Translations under genes and position numbers: made by a program
The notes under the pieces: generated by a model
What the model was told of the DNA's origin: nothing
Seen by the model: the letters and a program-made list of their open reading frames with translations, nothing else
Databases searched by the model: none
Part shown: positions 19,084 through 21,773 of the stretch, piece after piece
Layout of the letters: the number at the start of each line of letters is the position of its first letter
Numbering within the stretch: position 1 is the first letter of the stretch
IMG/VR virus record: IMGVR_UViG_3300021376_005093
Coordinates: 1 to 21,773 of that record
Origin: a virus
Direction: 5' to 3' (one strand)
Length of the DNA stretch: 21,773 nt

Positions 19084-21237
19084 ATGGCTGACCCAATTAT
19101 AAATAGTAATCCTAATCCTAATCAGGCGCCAATTCAATCTACTCCACCTGCTGCACCCACTCCTTCTCCAGCGGCTGGTTCAACTACACCTGCGGCTGCA
19201 GTAAAACCTCTTTCTCAACAAGAGGAATTTGCATTACAAGATCAAGGAATTGCCACAGGTGACTTAGCAAAAACAAAAACACTAGACGAAGTAGTTATAG
19301 TTGCCCCTGCTTCAAAAAGCAGAAAAAAACTTAGAAAAAAAGAAAGGGACGTAATAAAAGAACTTAAAGGAGTAACTCCAATGGATTATCCTTATATTGA
19401 TAGTGCTCCATTAGGTAAATTTTTACAAAATGCTTCGAACTACGCTATTCAAATAAGTAAAGACATAAAGAAAGTAATAGTTAAAGCATCAGACAAAGTT
19501 GAAACAATAAATGAAATTGATTTATGTAATTTAGTAAGTTATTTTCTTACACAAGCTTTACCCTCAGGATCTAATGTAGAGCAACAATTTCAAAAAGTAA
19601 AAGATCAATCTGCTAAATTATTACAAAAAATAGAAGACACAGAACAAAAAATTATTAATCAACCTTTTACTAGATCTTCTATAGCTTCTCCTGCTAATGC
19701 TTTAACAGGAAGTGTTACTTCATCAAGTGCAACTACTAATGTAAATAGTGGGGCACCTGCTCCAACTAACATAGCTGCTCAAAACGCAAATTATGGTGGC
19801 AGTGGAGCATTTAATACACCCCCTACCCCCGCTGTTCAATCTGTAACAGGAGGAAATAATGGAACATCTGCTACAATAGGCAGCACTTTAGATGCAATAC
19901 GTTCAGTAAAGGGACTTATTGATGGTTTAAATATCCCCACTCCAGTATTAAGAGTAATTCCTGGGGGAGGTAAATTACTAAGTTCATTAAAAAGAATTAA
20001 TGAACAAATCCCCACTAACATAAGTAATTTTCCTAATCAGGATTTACAAAAAATTACTCAATCATTTTCTGAGTTAAAAAATATATTATCTGGTATTTCA
20101 ATTGCTGAAAATCCTGCTGATTTATTAGCAGTATTTCAAGCGAAAAATGCCATAACTAAATTACAGGATAAAATAAATCCTGTTAAACTTATTCCTGCAT
20201 TAAACGAAATTGTAAAATCACTTGAAGTTTTAAGTAAAGTTTTAAATACAATTACAAGTTATTTAGGTAAAATAGCTACTGTTATAAGAACGTTAAACAC
20301 AATTGTAAATGTATTTAAAATTTTAATTAAATATATTCGTCTATTGCCTCTACCCGCTCGTTTTTTAACTTCTGGAATTATATCTACTCTTAGTAATATA
20401 GCAGATAAATTAGACGAAAAAGTAAAAAAAATAGCTTCTACTTTATCTCAAGTATCTTATTTCTTATCTACATTTGTTTCTATAATATCAGGTATTAATA
20501 GAAAATTAGCTGTATTAGTTTTAGAGTTAAGAATTTTATTACAAAACCTCAAAAAATGTAAAAAAACAACTAATCTTCCTATAACTAAAAAATTAGAAGC
20601 AGCAACGTTAGTTTTAGAAAATAGTTTAGCTGCTTTAGAAGATGTTTTACCAAAAACTAATCCAAATAAAAAGATTATATATAAAGGATTTACTTTAGAA
20701 ATTATTGAAGAACAAGTAACTGATGAAGGTATTTCTATAAATAGAAGATATGGTGTTGCTTTAAATGCAAGAGGAGTAGTAGTTGTTCAAACTAAATTAA
20801 CATTTGCTACTAATCTTGATATAATAAGAAATGAATTACGCTATTTAATTGATGCAAATAATCTTAATGCTAATCCAGTTAATCAAAATACAACAAGTGA
20901 AGAAGATCAAATTCTTGCAGATCTTGATTTACCAAGTGAACAAGACCAAATAAATGATGCTGCTGAAGCTCAAGCACAAATTGATAATTTAATTAAACAG
21001 ATTCCTGCTGAAGAAAATCTTAAAAAAGAACGTAGTAAAAAAGATAAACGTAAGTTTAGACGTTTGGTACGTGTAGTTAAAAGATACAGAGTAACAGAAA
21101 TATTTGGTAAAAGATTTACTAAAGAAGAAATTAAAGCTAAAGTATTAAATAAAAATAGATTTGACCAATTTGACGAATCTGATTTCGAAGAAGCATGGAA
21201 AGCCAGCCAATCATCCATTAACATTGCGCTGAAATAA
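19084..21237 (+). CDS. Large baseplate- or tape-measure-like protein (717 aa)
   Basis: Residues 1-45 are Pro/Ala/Thr/Ser-rich low complexity, followed by a basic patch (S-K-S-R-K-K-L-R-K-K-E). Residues about 190-270 are a Ser/Thr/Asn/Gly-rich linker. Residues about 270-510 are a long series of hydrophobic and amphipathic helices (I-A-T-V-I-R-T-L-N-T-I-V-N-V-F-K-I-L, L-A-V-L-V-L-E-L-R-I-L-L), resembling the helical core of a tape measure. From 533 (Y-K-G-F-T-L-E-I) a small beta-rich domain (R-R-Y-G-V-A-L-N-A-R-G-V) resembles structural proteins of marine T4-like phages. The C-terminus is very basic, then acidic. Tape measure or baseplate scaffold are both open. Confidence 0.65.
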   Translation: MADPIINSNPNPNQAPIQSTPPAAPTPSPAAGSTTPAAAVKPLSQQEEFALQDQGIATGDLAKTKTLDEVVIVAPASKSRKKLRKKERDVIKELKGVTPMDYPYIDSAPLGKFLQNASNYAIQISKDIKKVIVKASDKVETINEIDLCNLVSYFLTQALPSGSNVEQQFQKVKDQSAKLLQKIEDTEQKIINQPFTRSSIASPANALTGSVTSSSATTNVNSGAPAPTNIAAQNANYGGSGAFNTPPTPAVQSVTGGNNGTSATIGSTLDAIRSVKGLIDGLNIPTPVLRVIPGGGKLLSSLKRINEQIPTNISNFPNQDLQKITQSFSELKNILSGISIAENPADLLAVFQAKNAITKLQDKINPVKLIPALNEIVKSLEVLSKVLNTITSYLGKIATVIRTLNTIVNVFKILIKYIRLLPLPARFLTSGIISTLSNIADKLDEKVKKIASTLSQVSYFLSTFVSIISGINRKLAVLVLELRILLQNLKKCKKTTNLPITKKLEAATLVLENSLAALEDVLPKTNPNKKIIYKGFTLEIIEEQVTDEGISINRRYGVALNARGVVVVQTKLTFATNLDIIRNELRYLIDANNLNANPVNQNTTSEEDQILADLDLPSEQDQINDAAEAQAQIDNLIKQIPAEENLKKERSKKDKRKFRRLVRVVKRYRVTEIFGKRFTKEEIKAKVLNKNRFDQFDESDFEEAWKASQSSINIALK

Positions 21238-21265
21238 CTTATGTAAATAAATTATGATTTTGTAA

Positions 21266-21273
21266 ATATTTAT
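21266..21273 (+). promoter_or_regulatory. Candidate late promoter (ATATTTAT), copy 6
   Basis: Only 4 bases before the ATG at 21278, so a transcript from this site would start at or just past the ATG. Either the gene start or this promoter is misplaced, or the leader is absent. No -33 box is present. Confidence 0.35.
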
Positions 21274-21277
21274 ATAT

Positions 21278-21736
21278 ATGAAAGTCGAAACATTTAGAAA
21301 ATTAATAAGAGAAGAGGTAAAACGCGCGCTTCGTGAAGAATTACCATCTTTACTTACTGAAGTTATTGAACAACCTAAAGGGGTAGCTAAACCAGGTCGT
21401 GCTTTTAGTGGTTTATTTGAAGAAATGGATCATAAAATTAAACAACCTATGGTTGAATCTACAGGTAACCCAATGCTCGATTTAATTAATGAAACAAAAA
21501 TGAGCATGGTTGCAGGTGGTGAAGAATGGAAATCAATAGGTAATTTTGATTCAAATAATATTAATAGTTATCGTGCTGAAATGATGTCCGCATTTGGTGG
21601 AGCTCCTGCCGTAGAATCAGTTGATCAAATGATGGCAACTGCTCGCCCTTCAGCCGATATTAACCAAGTTCAAATCAATGCCGTTCCTGATTTTAGTAAA
21701 ATGATGGGCGCTTTAAAAGAAAAAGGTAAAATATAA
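21278..21736 (+). CDS. Small virion-associated protein candidate (152 aa)
   Basis: The basic/acidic helix at the N-terminus (F-R-K-L-I-R-E-E-V-K-R-A-L-R-E-E) is a motif I recall from structural proteins of marine T4-like phages. The rest is a helix-and-loop protein with G-N-P-M-L-D-L-I-N-E and repeated Met/Ala/Gly. There is no signal peptide or membrane segment. Its position among baseplate genes and its strong charge pattern fit a virion protein. The stop (TAA) shares one base with the next ATG. Confidence 0.65.
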   Translation: MKVETFRKLIREEVKRALREELPSLLTEVIEQPKGVAKPGRAFSGLFEEMDHKIKQPMVESTGNPMLDLINETKMSMVAGGEEWKSIGNFDSNNINSYRAEMMSAFGGAPAVESVDQMMATARPSADINQVQINAVPDFSKMMGALKEKGKI

Positions 21737-21773
21737 TGCCTACTGTAAATTACATATTTCGTAATAATCTAGA
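21736..21773 (+). CDS. Start of a further gene, cut by the window end
   Basis: An ATG overlapping the previous stop by one base (TAATG) opens a frame M-P-T-V-N-Y-I-F-R-N-N-L that runs off the window. Only 12 residues are visible, too few to name the product. Position suggests another baseplate or tail gene. Confidence 0.6.
   Translation, partial: MPTVNYIFRNNL

Noticed and set aside
21736-21773. Naming the cut-off gene as gp25 from baseplate gene order
   Set aside because: Only 12 residues are visible and they carry no diagnostic motif.
1-21773. tRNA genes, insertion sequences, attachment sites or CRISPR arrays
   Set aside because: I read the intergenic regions and saw no cloverleaf-like sequence, transposase gene, flanking inverted repeats or repeat-spacer arrays.

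Overview
The window reads as part of the genome of a T4-like (myovirus-type) phage whose host is probably a member of the Bacteroidota. The phage call rests on a late-transcription sigma factor of the gp55 type, a baseplate spike/hub protein with a cell-wall peptidase domain, a beta-helical spike-tip-like protein, a long baseplate or tape-measure-like protein, and tight packing of about 38 genes all on the + strand, many overlapping by 1 to 29 bases. The host call is inference. Promoters fit the Bacteroidota pattern (TTTG, then about 20 bases, then TAnnTTTA), gene starts have A-rich leaders with few Shine-Dalgarno sequences, and a ribosomal protein bS21 of Bacteroidota-like sequence is encoded. 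The DNA is strongly AT-rich.

Layout. 1-3021: a run of small genes, including the end of a tandem AT-hook protein, unknown acidic proteins, a zinc-ribbon protein, a T5orf172 (GIY-YIG-like) protein and, last, bS21. 3022-3204: a control region with two 29-base palindromes and a promoter. 3205-4063: a RadA/Sms-like ATPase with an AT-hook at its N-terminus, closed by a clear hairpin terminator. 4083-5219: a promoter, a DUF932-like protein and two small proteins. 5224-8149: four surface-chemistry genes (methyltransferase, glycosyltransferase-like protein, hexapeptide acetyltransferase, FkbM-like methyltransferase), three of them coupled by ATGA overlaps. 8150-8321: a second control region with another copy of the palindrome and of the promoter. 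8322-9783: two unknown proteins and a small secreted protein, closed by a terminator.

9784-21773 is the late half: a small helical protein, an FkbM methyltransferase and a 2-oxoglutarate oxygenase-like protein, two thioredoxin-fold proteins that bracket three unrecognised or weakly recognised proteins, an HD phosphohydrolase, a membrane-anchored coiled-coil protein, the gp55-like sigma factor, and then the baseplate genes. In this half the octamer ATATTTAT sits at or just upstream of six gene starts and is a candidate late promoter read with the phage sigma factor.

The main observations for follow-up are the three palindromes paired with a duplicated promoter cassette, the AT-hook proteins (four hooks in tandem in one, one fused to a RadA-like ATPase), the phage bS21 gene, the candidate late promoter motif, and a G-rich tract with quadruplex potential at the start of a glutaredoxin-like gene.
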